Assembly: GCF_018129025.1 (NCBI RefSeq)
Contig: NZ_JAAEDI010000005.1
Coordinates: 62,001 to 126,000, forward strand
DNA length: 64,000 bases
Direction: 5' to 3'
From: Neoroseomonas terrae
GTDB taxonomy: Bacteria > Pseudomonadota > Alphaproteobacteria > Acetobacterales > Acetobacteraceae
Made by a program: the position numbers and the translations under genes. The notes under the pieces were generated by a model that was given only the letters and a program-made list of their open reading frames with translations, was not told the DNA's origin and searched no databases. This document shows positions 42,444 to 54,994 of the stretch, in pieces (position 1 is the stretch's first letter; every line of letters begins with the position of its first letter).

Positions 42444-43761
42444 AGCCGTCAACCTCAGCCCGCGCGAGATCGTCAGCGAACTCGACCGCCACATCGTCGG
42501 CCAGCAGGACGCGAAGCGCGCCGTTGCCATCGCGCTGCGCAACCGCTGGCGGCGCCAGCAGCTTCCGGAAGGGCTGCGCGAGGAAGTGGTGCCGAAGAAC
42601 ATCCTGATGATCGGCCCGACCGGCGTCGGCAAGACCGAGATCGCTCGGCGGCTCGCCAAGCTTGCCAATGCGCCGTTCCTGAAGGTCGAGGCGACGAAGT
42701 TCACCGAGGTCGGCTATGTCGGCCGCGACGTCGAATCGATCGTGCGCGACCTGGTCGAAGCCGCGATCACCATGGGTCGCGAACAGGCCCGCCGGACTGT
42801 GCAGGCCAAGGCCGAACTGAACGCCGAGGAGCGGCTGATCGCTGCCCTGGTGGGCGAGGCTGCCTCGGGCGAGACCAAGATGAAGTTCCGCCGCATGCTG
42901 CGCGCCGGCGAGATCGAGGATCGCGAGGTGGAGGTGCAGCTTGCCGATGCCGGCGGCGGCATGCCGATCGGCATGGTGGACCTGCCGGGCCAGCAGGGCG
43001 TGCAGTTCCAGAACATGCAGGAAATGCTCGGCAAGATGTTCGGCAACCGCCAGAAGCCGCGCAAGATGACGGTGGCCGAGGCCCGCACCGCCCTGACGCG
43101 GGAGGAGGCGGACAAGCTGCTGGACCAGGACGCGCTGGTACGCGACGCCGTCCACAACGCCGAGAACAGCGGCATCGTCTTCCTCGACGAGATCGACAAG
43201 GTCTGCGCCCGCACCGGCGAGGGCGGTTTCCGCGGCGGTGATGTCTCGCGTGAGGGCGTGCAGCGCGACCTGCTGCCTCTCATCGAAGGCACCACCGTCA
43301 CAACGAAGCATGGGCCGGTAAAGACGGACCACATCCTGTTCATCGCCTCCGGCGCTTTCCACCTTGCGAAGCCGTCCGACCTGCTGCCGGAATTGCAGGG
43401 CCGCCTGCCGATCCGTGTGGAACTCGCCGCGCTGACCCGCGACGATTTCCGGCGCATCCTGCGTGAGCCCGAGCATTCCTTGCTGAAGCAGTACACCGCG
43501 CTGCTCGGCACCGAAGGCGTGTCGCTCGACTTCGCCGACGATGCGGTGGATGCGCTGGCGGACCTCGCGGCGGAGATCAATGCGAGCGTCGAGAACATCG
43601 GTGCGCGGCGATTGGCGACGGTGCTGGAGCGGCTGCTGGAGGAGGTGTCCTTCACCGCTTCCGACCGCGGGGGCGAGACCGTGCGGGTGGACAGCGCCAT
43701 GGTGCTCGGCAAGGTGGCGCCGCTGGCGGGCAGCGCGGATCTGTCGCGGTTCATTCTCTGA
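42436..43761 (+). CDS. hslU: HslUV protease ATPase subunit HslU
   Basis: A 441-residue AAA+ unfoldase that feeds HslV. Walker A is [19 protein letters not shown]. The pore loop is in [14 protein letters not shown] (G-Y-V-G). Walker B is [14 protein letters not shown]. Sensor/arginine regions are [12 protein letters not shown] and [18 protein letters not shown]. The C-terminal DLSRFIL tail, which docks into HslV, is intact. The ATG at 42436 ([19 protein letters not shown]) is chosen over an in-frame ATG at 42403. Confidence 0.96.
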   Translation: MSEAVNLSPREIVSELDRHIVGQQDAKRAVAIALRNRWRRQQLPEGLREEVVPKNILMIGPTGVGKTEIARRLAKLANAPFLKVEATKFTEVGYVGRDVESIVRDLVEAAITMGREQARRTVQAKAELNAEERLIAALVGEAASGETKMKFRRMLRAGEIEDREVEVQLADAGGGMPIGMVDLPGQQGVQFQNMQEMLGKMFGNRQKPRKMTVAEARTALTREEADKLLDQDALVRDAVHNAENSGIVFLDEIDKVCARTGEGGFRGGDVSREGVQRDLLPLIEGTTVTTKHGPVKTDHILFIASGAFHLAKPSDLLPELQGRLPIRVELAALTRDDFRRILREPEHSLLKQYTALLGTEGVSLDFADDAVDALADLAAEINASVENIGARRLATVLERLLEEVSFTASDRGGETVRVDSAMVLGKVAPLAGSADLSRFIL

Positions 43762-43811
43762 CAGGCGGGCTCACGCCGCTGCCGGAGTTGGAGGGGCCTT
43801 GCGCGAAGGTT

Positions 43812-43875
43812 GGATCGGAGAGGGGCCCTGCCCCTCTCCGAGCCTCACCCCGCCAGGCCATGGATGGCCTGGACC
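43812..43875 (-). repeat. Double-hairpin intergenic repeat, copy 7 (stem-swapped)
   Basis: Reverse copy after hslU. The GC hairpin is 43816-43840 (CGGAGAGGGGC / GCCCCTCTCCG). The second hairpin, 43853-43872, has arms CCAGGCCAT and ATGGCCTGG instead of CCAAAGGCC / GGCCTTTGG. The stem is preserved although its sequence changed on both sides. This is strong evidence that the fold, not the letters, is conserved. Confidence 0.82.
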
Positions 43876-43969
43876 GCCATGATTTGGCGCCGGGCGCGAA
43901 GCTCATTCTTCTGGTCCGAAAGCCCTTTCGTGCGCAGGGCCTGCGACGACCATGCTCCGACCCTGCGGG

Positions 43970-44080
43970 CACCGCGCCAGGTCAAGGTTTGCAAACGCCC
44001 TTCGGCCTTTGCGGGCCCCTTTCGCATTGCCGAGGCAATGTAAATGGGCACCCGTGCCGAAGGGGCAAAGCCCCTCGCTA
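43970..44080 (+). repeat. Double-hairpin intergenic repeat, copy 8 (with insert)
   Basis: Forward copy before the rsmB stop, paired head-to-head with copy 7. The lead GCGCCAGGTCAAGGTTT is followed by hairpin 43991-44012 (GCAAACGCC / GGCCTTTGC, one mismatch). An insert carrying GCATTGCCGAGGCAATG and GGGCACCCGTGCCG separates it from the GC hairpin AGGGGC / GCCCCT at 44061-44075. The insert resembles the variant element after katG. Apart from the repeats, the 43762-44077 gap holds nothing I recognise. Confidence 0.78.
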
Positions 44081-45331
44081 TCCTACCCGCCGGAACCGTG
44101 CGGCGAAGAATCCGTCCATCCCGCCTCGCGTCCCCCAGAAATCCGGCCGCGTCCGCAGGCATCCTGATGGCGTGATCGCCTCCGTCAGCCCCGCCAGTTC
44201 CTCCGTCCCGAACGGATCGTGCGCCAGGCCGAGCGTCGCCGCGCGCGCCAGATGCGCCTCCCCTTCCTCCGGCTGCAGGGAACAGGTCGCGAAGACGATC
44301 CGCCCCCCTGGCTTCAGCATCGCTGCCGCCGCGCCGAGCAGCCGCGACTGAGCTTCCGCCGCCGCCGGAACGTCGCGCGGGCGCTTCCCGTGCGCGACGT
44401 CGGGATGCCGGCGGATCGTGCCGGTCGCCGTGCAAGGTGCATCCAACAGGATGGCGTCGAAGGGTTCCGGCGCCGCCCAGGCTGCCGCATCTGCCTGCAC
44501 GATGGTCGCCGGCAGCCGCAGCCGCGCGAGGTTCTCGGCCAGCCGCGCCACGCGCCCGGCATCGCGTTCCACCGCTGTCACTTCTGCCCCGGCGGCGGCG
44601 AGCTGCGCTGTCTTCCCGCCGGGCGCCGCGCAAAGGTCCGCGACGCGTTCCCCCACCTGCGGCTTCAGCAACAGCGCCGGTAGCGCGGCGGCCGCGTCCT
44701 GCACCCAGAACTGCCCCTCGGCGAAGCCGGGCAGATCCGTCACCCGTGTGCCGGCGGCGAAGCGCCAGGACCCGGTTGGCAGGACCTCCGCACCTTCCGG
44801 CGGTGTCGCGCCGGGTGCAGGCGTCAGGTCGAGCGGCGCGGGACCGCGATGCGCCTCCGCAATCGCCCGCACCGCGGGGCCATAGGCCGCGTGCCAGGCC
44901 GACCACAGCCAAGCGGGCGTATCCAGCCGGGGGGCATCCAGGCCCTCAAGCGCCGCCGGCCCTTCGGCCGCGACCTTGCGCAGCACCGCATTCACCAGGC
45001 CCGCGAAGGCCTTGGGCGCCAGGGCGACCGCGGTGGCCACGGCGGCATGCGGCGGCGTGTCCAACAGCAGCAGCTCCGCCGCGCCGATCCGCAGCGCATG
45101 GCGCGCCGGGGGCGGCGGGTCGCGCCGCAGGAAGGGACTCAGCACCTCGTCGATGCTGCCCAGCCGCCGCAGTACCGCCGCCGCGATGCGGTGCGCCGCC
45201 GCCCGATCCCGCGGGTCGAGCCGCTTCGGCAATTGTTCAAGCGCTTCCTCGAGCGGCCGGCGATGTTCCAGCGTCGCATCGAGCAGGTCGCGCGCGGCTT
45301 TGCGGGTGGGAAGTCCAGAAATCGGTGCCAA
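44078..45331 (-). CDS. rsmB: 16S rRNA (cytosine-C5)-methyltransferase RsmB-like
   Basis: A 417-residue RsmB-type enzyme that methylates C967 of 16S rRNA. The N-terminal NusB-like RNA-binding domain (residues 5-130, with RHALRIGAAELLLLDTPPHA) precedes the SAM domain, with VADLCAAPGGKTAQLA. The nucleophile Cys lies in LLDAPCTATGTIRRHP and the second Cys in IVFATCSLQPEEGEAH. The C-terminal FWGTRGGMDGFFAARFRR is typical. The start appears to be TTG at 45331. It is divergent from the glycosyltransferase gene. Confidence 0.93.
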   Translation of the reverse strand: MAPISGLPTRKAARDLLDATLEHRRPLEEALEQLPKRLDPRDRAAAHRIAAAVLRRLGSIDEVLSPFLRRDPPPPARHALRIGAAELLLLDTPPHAAVATAVALAPKAFAGLVNAVLRKVAAEGPAALEGLDAPRLDTPAWLWSAWHAAYGPAVRAIAEAHRGPAPLDLTPAPGATPPEGAEVLPTGSWRFAAGTRVTDLPGFAEGQFWVQDAAAALPALLLKPQVGERVADLCAAPGGKTAQLAAAGAEVTAVERDAGRVARLAENLARLRLPATIVQADAAAWAAPEPFDAILLDAPCTATGTIRRHPDVAHGKRPRDVPAAAEAQSRLLGAAAAMLKPGGRIVFATCSLQPEEGEAHLARAATLGLAHDPFGTEELAGLTEAITPSGCLRTRPDFWGTRGGMDGFFAARFRRVG

Positions 45332-45403
45332 GGTTCTCGCGGGGTCCGGGGATGCCGAGGCTTCATGGCACCGCGCCCGTTTGCATGCTAGACGCCGCGC
45401 GCG

Positions 45404-47092
45404 ATGCGCGCCGCTGCCTTCCTCGACCGGCTAACCGAGACGCGACGGCCGGTGCCGTGGCTCGTGCTGCTGTGCCTGCTGCTCTGGCTGCCGGGCTTCT
45501 TCACCATCCCCGCGGGGGACCGGGACGAATCCCGCTTCGCCCAGGCCAGCCGCCAGATGGTCGACTCCGGCGACTATGTCCGCATCCGGCTGGGGGAGGT
45601 CGAGCGCAACAAGAAGCCCGCCGGCATCCACTGGGCGCAGGCGGCGACGGTCCATGCGCTGGAAGCCGTGGGCGTCCCGGCGCGGGACCGGATCTGGGCC
45701 TATCGCCTGCCATCGTTGATCGGGGCGCTCATTGCGGTGCTGGCAACCTGCTTGCTCGGCCGGACGCTCGTCGGGCGGCGCGCCGCCTTCGTCGCGGCGG
45801 CGATGCTCGCGCCCTGCATGGTGCTGCTGGTCGAAACCCATATCGCCAAGACCGATGCGGCGCTGCTGGCGACCATCACCATCGCCATGGGGCTGATGGG
45901 CCGCGCCTATCTGACGCCGCAGGCCTTCACCACGGGCCAGGCGGCGGCATTCTGGGCGGTGCTCGGCATTGGCGTGCTGCTCAAGGGCCCGATAGCGCCC
46001 ATGATCCCCTTGCTGGCGGGGTTGACGCTGGCGGTCATGGACCGCCCCACCGGCGCGCCCTGGTGGCGCCTCTCGGCCCCCTGGCTGCGGGCGTTGCAGG
46101 TCGGCTGGGGCATTCCGCTGATGGTGCTGTTCGCCGCCCCGTGGTTCGTCGCCATCGGCATCGCCACCGAGGGCCGCTTCTTCGCCGAGGCGATCGGCGG
46201 CGACATGCTCGACAAGGTCGGCTCGGGTGAGGAAGCTCATTGGGGCCCGCCCGGCATGTACGCCGCGATCTTCGGCATCACCGCCTTTCCCTCGGCCTGG
46301 ATCGTGCTGCGCGCGCTGCCGGGCTCCTGGGCCGACCGGATGCAGGCGCCGGTGCGCTTCCTGCTCGCCTGGGCCGTGCCCACCTGGCTGCTGTTCGAGG
46401 CGGTGGCGACCAAGCTGCCGCACTACACCCTGCCGGCCTTCCCCGCGCTGATGCTGCTCGGCGCGCGCTGGGCGATGGACCCGCTGCGGCAGGCGCCGCC
46501 GCGGTGGTTGGACTGGCTGGCGGGGCTCGCCCTCGGCGGCGTGGCAATCGGCCTGCCGCTGGTGGCGGGCTATGCGGTGCTGCATGTGGAAGGGCGGGTC
46601 GAGCCCTTCGCGATCACTGGCCTCGCGGCAGGCGTCTTCATGACCTGGGCGCTGGTCCGCATGGGCCGCCGCGCGCAATGGGGGCGGGCGGCGCTTGCCG
46701 CCTCCATCTTGGTGGTGCCGCTCTTTGCCTCGGTGCTGGAAGGCGTGATCCCCCGGCTGCAGGCGGTGTGGCTCTCGCCGCGCCTCGCCGCGCAGGTCGC
46801 CGCCATGGCCCCCGGCCTGCCGGCGCGGGATTTCGGCGTGGTCGGCCACCACGAGCCATCCCTGCAATTCGCCATGGGGGGCGATATTCGCCTGCTGCGC
46901 GATGGCGCGGCGGCGGCGGAGTTCCTCGCCGGCGCGCCCGGCCGCATTGTCGCCGTGAACGACCGGCAGGAAGCCGCCTTCCGGCGCGCCGCGACGGATC
47001 GCGGGCTCGCGGTGCGGGAACTCGGCATCGTCAGCGGCCTGAACTACGTCCGCGGCCGCCAGGTCGCCATGTCCCTCTTCAAGGTCGAATAG
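45404..47092 (+). CDS. Family 39 (ArnT-like) membrane glycosyltransferase
   Basis: A 562-residue GT-C glycosyltransferase with about twelve membrane segments. The catalytic first periplasmic loop carries FFTIPAGDRDESRFAQASRQ then MVDSGDYVRIRLGEVERNKK, with the D-E-x-R pair typical of PMT/ArnT enzymes. HWAQAATVHAL follows. Such enzymes move a sugar from undecaprenyl phosphate to lipid A or proteins in the periplasm. The acceptor is unknown. The DedA gene begins on the base after its stop (TAG ATG), so both are probably one operon of envelope lipid genes. Confidence 0.9.
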   Translation: MRAAAFLDRLTETRRPVPWLVLLCLLLWLPGFFTIPAGDRDESRFAQASRQMVDSGDYVRIRLGEVERNKKPAGIHWAQAATVHALEAVGVPARDRIWAYRLPSLIGALIAVLATCLLGRTLVGRRAAFVAAAMLAPCMVLLVETHIAKTDAALLATITIAMGLMGRAYLTPQAFTTGQAAAFWAVLGIGVLLKGPIAPMIPLLAGLTLAVMDRPTGAPWWRLSAPWLRALQVGWGIPLMVLFAAPWFVAIGIATEGRFFAEAIGGDMLDKVGSGEEAHWGPPGMYAAIFGITAFPSAWIVLRALPGSWADRMQAPVRFLLAWAVPTWLLFEAVATKLPHYTLPAFPALMLLGARWAMDPLRQAPPRWLDWLAGLALGGVAIGLPLVAGYAVLHVEGRVEPFAITGLAAGVFMTWALVRMGRRAQWGRAALAASILVVPLFASVLEGVIPRLQAVWLSPRLAAQVAAMAPGLPARDFGVVGHHEPSLQFAMGGDIRLLRDGAAAAEFLAGAPGRIVAVNDRQEAAFRRAATDRGLAVRELGIVSGLNYVRGRQVAMSLFKVE

Positions 47093-47710
47093 ATGTTCCA
47101 GTGGGTCACGGAGATGGTCGCCGCGGGCGGCCTGTGGGGCGTTTTCGCCCTGATGGTGCTGGAGAACCTGTTCCCGCCCATTCCGTCCGAGCTCATCATG
47201 GCGGCCTCCGGCTTCGCCGCCGCGCGCGGCCAGATGTCGCTTCCCTGGCTCATCGTCTTCGCCGTGGCCGGAACGGTCGTCGGCAATATCGTCTGGTACG
47301 AGCTCGGCCGCTGGCTCGGGGTCGAACGCTTCCGCCCCCTGGTCGCCCGTTACGGCAAGTGGTTCGCGGTGGAGGAGGAAGACCTCGACCGCGCCACGGG
47401 CCTGTTGCGCCGCTGGGGGCCTTTCGCCATCTGCATCGGGCGCATGTTCCCCGGCGTGCGGACGCTGATTTCCGTGCCGGCCGGCATGGTCGGGATCCGC
47501 CGTGGTGTCTTCTACCTCTGGACTGCCCTCGGTTCGGCGGTCTGGCTGACCTTCCTCGCCCTCGCCGGCTACTTTCTCGAGGAACACTACGACAAGGTCG
47601 AGGGCTGGGTTGAACCACTCGCCTGGGTCGTGGTGGGCGTGGCAGTAGGCGGCTACGCGGCGCACCTGATCTTCGCCTTTCGGCGCGCCCGTCGGCGCCG
47701 GCAGGGATGA
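47093..47710 (+). CDS. DedA-family membrane protein
   Basis: A 205-residue DedA/VTT-domain protein with four to five membrane segments. The N-terminal LENLFPPIPSELIMAASGFA is the family signature (E-x-x-x-P-x-P-S-E). ELGRWLGVERF, FAICIGRMFPGVRTLISVPAG (the R-x-x-P-x-x-R region), and the Gly-rich middle follow. DedA proteins recycle undecaprenyl phosphate or flip phospholipids. That fits the preceding glycosyltransferase, which would release undecaprenyl phosphate in the periplasm. Confidence 0.92.
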   Translation: MFQWVTEMVAAGGLWGVFALMVLENLFPPIPSELIMAASGFAAARGQMSLPWLIVFAVAGTVVGNIVWYELGRWLGVERFRPLVARYGKWFAVEEEDLDRATGLLRRWGPFAICIGRMFPGVRTLISVPAGMVGIRRGVFYLWTALGSAVWLTFLALAGYFLEEHYDKVEGWVEPLAWVVVGVAVGGYAAHLIFAFRRARRRRQG

Positions 47711-47752
47711 GCCGGTCATTCCGCCCTTGACACGCCGCCGAACCCGGTGATC

Positions 47753-47803
47753 TAGAGCGCGTTCACGTTCCGGTGGATTCATCCGGACGTGCGAGAATGC
47801 TCT
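47753..47803. repeat. Imperfect palindromic element
   Basis: TAGAGC at 47753-47758 pairs with GCTCT at 47799-47803. Inside, CACGTTCCGG (47764-47773) pairs with CCGGACGTG (47783-47791) with a one-base bulge, around TGGATTCAT. Palindromes of this build, beginning TAGAGC and with an inner CCGG stem, are scattered between genes in many alphaproteobacterial genomes. The placement here, 43 bases after dedA and upstream of the AraC-type gene, is consistent with that. Recognition is from memory, not from a search. Confidence 0.5.
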
Positions 47804-47929
47804 CAAACAGAAGGCTGGAGCGGGCGGCGCGCGCGCAAGCGAACGCAGCATGCTCAGGCGCCCCCGGGCCGATCCCAGCGAGCGAGCGCCAGCGACGGGG
47901 TGCGGCCGCGAAGCAGGAACGCATCGCGG

Positions 47930-52506
<4,577 letters not shown>

Positions 52507-52509
52507 GGG

Positions 52510-52590
52510 AGTCGGAGAGGGGCGCTGTCCCTCTCCGGCGCTCGCCGCCGCCAGGGTGCCCATTGACGTTGCGGAGCAACGCCGAAGGGC
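52510..52590 (+). repeat. Variant double-hairpin element after katG
   Basis: Four bases after the katG stop. The GC hairpin is 52513-52537 (CGGAGAGGGGC / GTCCCTCTCCG, one mismatch). The usual AAAGGCC hairpin is replaced by CGTTGC / GCAACG (52567-52581, loop GGA), preceded by GGGTGCCCATTGA. The latter motif reappears, inverted, inside copy 8. This looks like a second subfamily of the same repeat and may end the katG transcript. From 52591 to the Fur-like gene there is no further feature apart from its ribosome binding site. Confidence 0.65.
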
Positions 52591-52701
52591 ATCCATCGAG
52601 AGTCAGTACGAGGCGTCGGGTGCGGCGGGTACTCCCGCCCTCCAGGCGCGCAGGGGTATGGCCCCTGCTCACGGGGCGTGAGACCCCGAAGGGAGGAAGG
52701 C

Positions 52702-53172
52702 ATGGGCAGCACCGCGGATATCGCGGCGCGGGAGGATGTGCGCCGGGCAGGCCTGTCCGCCGACGGCCCCTTGCCGCGCCTGCTGACGCTGCTGCGTATC
52801 GCCGAGGAGACGCATATCGACGCTGCCGATGCGCAGCGCATCGCCGCCGAGGGCGGCCTCGCCATCGGTCGCGCGGAGATCGCCGACCTTCTGGAGGCAC
52901 TCGCCGGCCGCGGCCTGCTGGGGCGGGTTCCGACGATGGGCACGGCGCCGGTCTACGACAGCGTGGCGCATCCCCACTCCCACATGCTGGATGAGGCGAC
53001 GGCGACGATGGTCGATCTGGACGTCTCGCCCGAGACGCTGTCCGCCATCATCCGCCAAGCGATCGCCGATCAGCCGGGGCGGGTGGACGTGCTGCTTCGG
53101 ATCCGGGCGCCGCAGCCGGCACCGGCCGCGACGCCGCGCAAGGCCGGGCGGCCGCGGCTGACGGCACGGTGA
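52702..53172 (+). CDS. Fur-family regulator lacking recognisable metal ligands
   Basis: A 156-residue protein with the Fur-like layout. A winged helix (THIDAADAQRIAAEGGLAIG, then EIADLLEALAGRGLLGRV) is followed by a dimerisation domain, VYDSVAHPHSHMLDEATATM then VDLDVSPETLSAIIRQAI. The H-x-H-x-H of HHHDH-type Fur proteins survives only as HPHSH, and there are no cysteines at all, so the structural CxxC zinc site is missing. The tail is Ala/Pro/Arg-rich. GGGAGGAAGG just upstream of the ATG is a near-perfect ribosome binding site. By position after katG it could be a PerR- or Irr-like peroxide or haem sensor; that is inference. Confidence 0.72.
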   Translation: MGSTADIAAREDVRRAGLSADGPLPRLLTLLRIAEETHIDAADAQRIAAEGGLAIGRAEIADLLEALAGRGLLGRVPTMGTAPVYDSVAHPHSHMLDEATATMVDLDVSPETLSAIIRQAIADQPGRVDVLLRIRAPQPAPAATPRKAGRPRLTAR

Positions 53173-53254
53173 TACAGCATGCCGCCCGGGCTTTCCGCTG
53201 ACGCGGCGCGTTCGTCGGCCGCACGGCCGCGGAGCAGCTCGCGCGCGGATGCCC

Positions 53255-53734
53255 TTAGGGCAGCATCGCCGCGATTTCCGGGGCGATCCGGTCCGGCGGA
53301 ACCTGCGGCGCATAGCGGCGGACGGATTGCCGCGCCGGATCGACGAGGAATTTGGTGAAGTTCCATTTGATCGCCTGCGTGCGCAGCAGGCCCGGCGCCG
53401 CCGCCTTCAGCGCGCGGAACAGTGGGTGGGCATTCCGGCCATTCACCTCGACCTTGGCGAAAAGGTCGAAGGTGACGCCGAAGCGGGTGTCGCAGAAGCC
53501 GCGGATCGTAGCCTCGTCTCCCGGCTCCTGCGCGCCGAACTGGTTGCAGGGAAAGCCGAGGACGGAGAGGCCGCGCGGCGCGTAGCGACGATGCAGCGCC
53601 TCCAGCCCGTCGTATTGTGGGGTAAAGCCGCAGCGACTGGCGACGTTGACGACCAACAGGGCGCGGCCGGCGTAGTCCGACAGGGCGATGCGGCGGCCGT
53701 CGATGGTCACGGCCTCGATGTCGTCGATGCTCAT
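53255..53734 (-). CDS. Glutathione peroxidase family protein
   Basis: A 159-residue thiol peroxidase of the glutathione peroxidase fold. The peroxidatic Cys lies in VVNVASRCGFTPQYDGLEAL. LGFPCNQFGAQEPGDEATI carries the Gln-containing motif and a second Cys. WNFTKFLVD carries the catalytic Trp and Asn. Bacterial members usually use thioredoxin. The ATG at 53734 is chosen (AGGA upstream); in-frame ATGs at 53752 and 53800 are alternatives. It belongs with katG/oxyR in a peroxide-defence island. Confidence 0.92.
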   Translation of the reverse strand: MSIDDIEAVTIDGRRIALSDYAGRALLVVNVASRCGFTPQYDGLEALHRRYAPRGLSVLGFPCNQFGAQEPGDEATIRGFCDTRFGVTFDLFAKVEVNGRNAHPLFRALKAAAPGLLRTQAIKWNFTKFLVDPARQSVRRYAPQVPPDRIAPEIAAMLP

Positions 53735-53884
53735 GGCGTCCTGGTGCCTCATGCCCGGGTGGAACGGCAAGGCGCTAAGCCATTCCCGATACTCTATCAC
53801 TGATTGAATTAAGCGCGGCCCTCACGATATCCCGCCCCGGGAGCTCCACGGACGGCGCCGTATAGCCGGCAGCTTCCACACCGC

Positions 53885-53960
53885 GCCAAGTATCGGTTTC
53901 CAAAGGCCTTTCGGCCTTTGGTGGGGCGGGGTGCGGGGAGGGGCAAGGCCCCTCCCCGGG
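53885..53960 (+). repeat. Double-hairpin intergenic repeat, copy 10
   Basis: Forward copy between the divergent gpx-like gene and accD. Hairpin 1 is 53900-53921 (CCAAAGGCC / GGCCTTTGG, loop TTTC). Hairpin 2 is 53934-53958 (CGGGGAGGGGC / GCCCCTCCCCG, loop AAG), perfect over 11 pairs. The lead CCGCGCCAAGTATCGGTTT fits the other copies. Unlike most copies it lies upstream of a gene start (accD, about 100 bases). Confidence 0.88.
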
Positions 53961-54062
53961 TCCCTTCCCTCCGCTCATCCTCCCCAGCCTGCTCTTGCGC
54001 CCGGCCCCCCGCACCCCCTACTCCCCTCCCGCGCGAGGCTGCCGCCGCACCGAGGGACTGCG

Positions 54063-54989
54063 ATGAACTGGATTTCCGATTGGGCCCTGCCGAAGATCTC
54101 GGGCCTGTTCAAGCGGGACGTGCCGGAGAACCTCTGGCACAAGTGCCCGGCCTGCGAGCAGATGATCTTCCGTCGCGACCTCGACGCGGCGCTGCATGTC
54201 TGTCCGCATTGCGGCCACCACATGCGCATCTCCGCCCTGCGGCGGATCGAGATTACGCTCGATGCCGGCTTCTCGCGGATCGAGCTGCCGCGCGCCCCGG
54301 CGGACCCGCTGCGTTTTCGCGACCAGCGCCGGTATTCCGACCGCCTGAAGGAAGCGCAGGTGAAGTCGGCGATGGATGACGCCGTCGCCGTCGCTCACGG
54401 CACGATCGAGGGCCAGCGCGCCGTCGTCGCCGCCATGGAATTCGCCTTCATGGGTGGATCGATGGGCGCCGGCGTCGGGGAGGCGCTCGTCACCGCTGCC
54501 AAGCTCGCCGTGCTGCAGGATGCGCCGCTGATCGTCTTCACCGCCTCGGGCGGGGCGCGCATGCAGGAAGGCGCCGTGTCCCTGATGCAGATGCCGCGCA
54601 CCGTCATCGCGTCGCGCATGGTGAAGGAGGCGGGGCTGCCCTTCATCGTCGTGATGTGCGACCCGACGACGGGCGGCGTCACCGCATCCTTCGCCATGCT
54701 GGGCGACATCCAGATCGCCGAGCCCGGCGCTATGATCGGCTTCGCCGGCGCGCGGGTGATCGAGCAGACGGTGCGCGAGAAGCTGCCGGAAGGCTTCCAG
54801 CGCGCGGAGTACCTGCTCGAGCACGGCATCCTTGACCTGGTGGTGAAGCGGGGGGAGATGCGGGCGACGCTCGCGCGTGTCATCGGCCTGCTGCGCGTAC
54901 CGGTGCTCGCCCAGGATCCCGGGCCGACGCTGGAGGCACCGCCCGATCCGCCTGCCGTCGAGGAGACGCCCGCGCCGGCCCAGGGGTGA
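54063..54989 (+). CDS. accD: Acetyl-CoA carboxylase carboxyltransferase subunit beta
   Basis: A 308-residue subunit that, with AccA, moves CO2 from carboxybiotin to acetyl-CoA, the first step of fatty acid synthesis. The zinc ribbon is HKCPACEQMIFRRDL ... HVCPHCGHH (C-x2-C, C-x2-C). The carboxyltransferase core has FTASGGARMQEGAVSLMQMP, TTGGVTASFAMLGDIQIAEP, and FAGARVIEQTVREKLPEGFQ. The ATG at 54063 (MNWISDWALPK) is chosen; the upstream open frame is Pro-rich noise. folC follows directly, the common accD-folC pair. Confidence 0.96.
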   Translation: MNWISDWALPKISGLFKRDVPENLWHKCPACEQMIFRRDLDAALHVCPHCGHHMRISALRRIEITLDAGFSRIELPRAPADPLRFRDQRRYSDRLKEAQVKSAMDDAVAVAHGTIEGQRAVVAAMEFAFMGGSMGAGVGEALVTAAKLAVLQDAPLIVFTASGGARMQEGAVSLMQMPRTVIASRMVKEAGLPFIVVMCDPTTGGVTASFAMLGDIQIAEPGAMIGFAGARVIEQTVREKLPEGFQRAEYLLEHGILDLVVKRGEMRATLARVIGLLRVPVLAQDPGPTLEAPPDPPAVEETPAPAQG

Positions 54990-54994
54990 TCCCG

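Noticed and set aside
45431..47851. An 806-codon open frame antisense to the glycosyltransferase and DedA genes
   Set aside because: It is rich in His, Gln, Arg and Asp with no hydrophobic core or known motif. Long antisense frames are a common by-product of GC-rich codon use, and the sense genes are clear.
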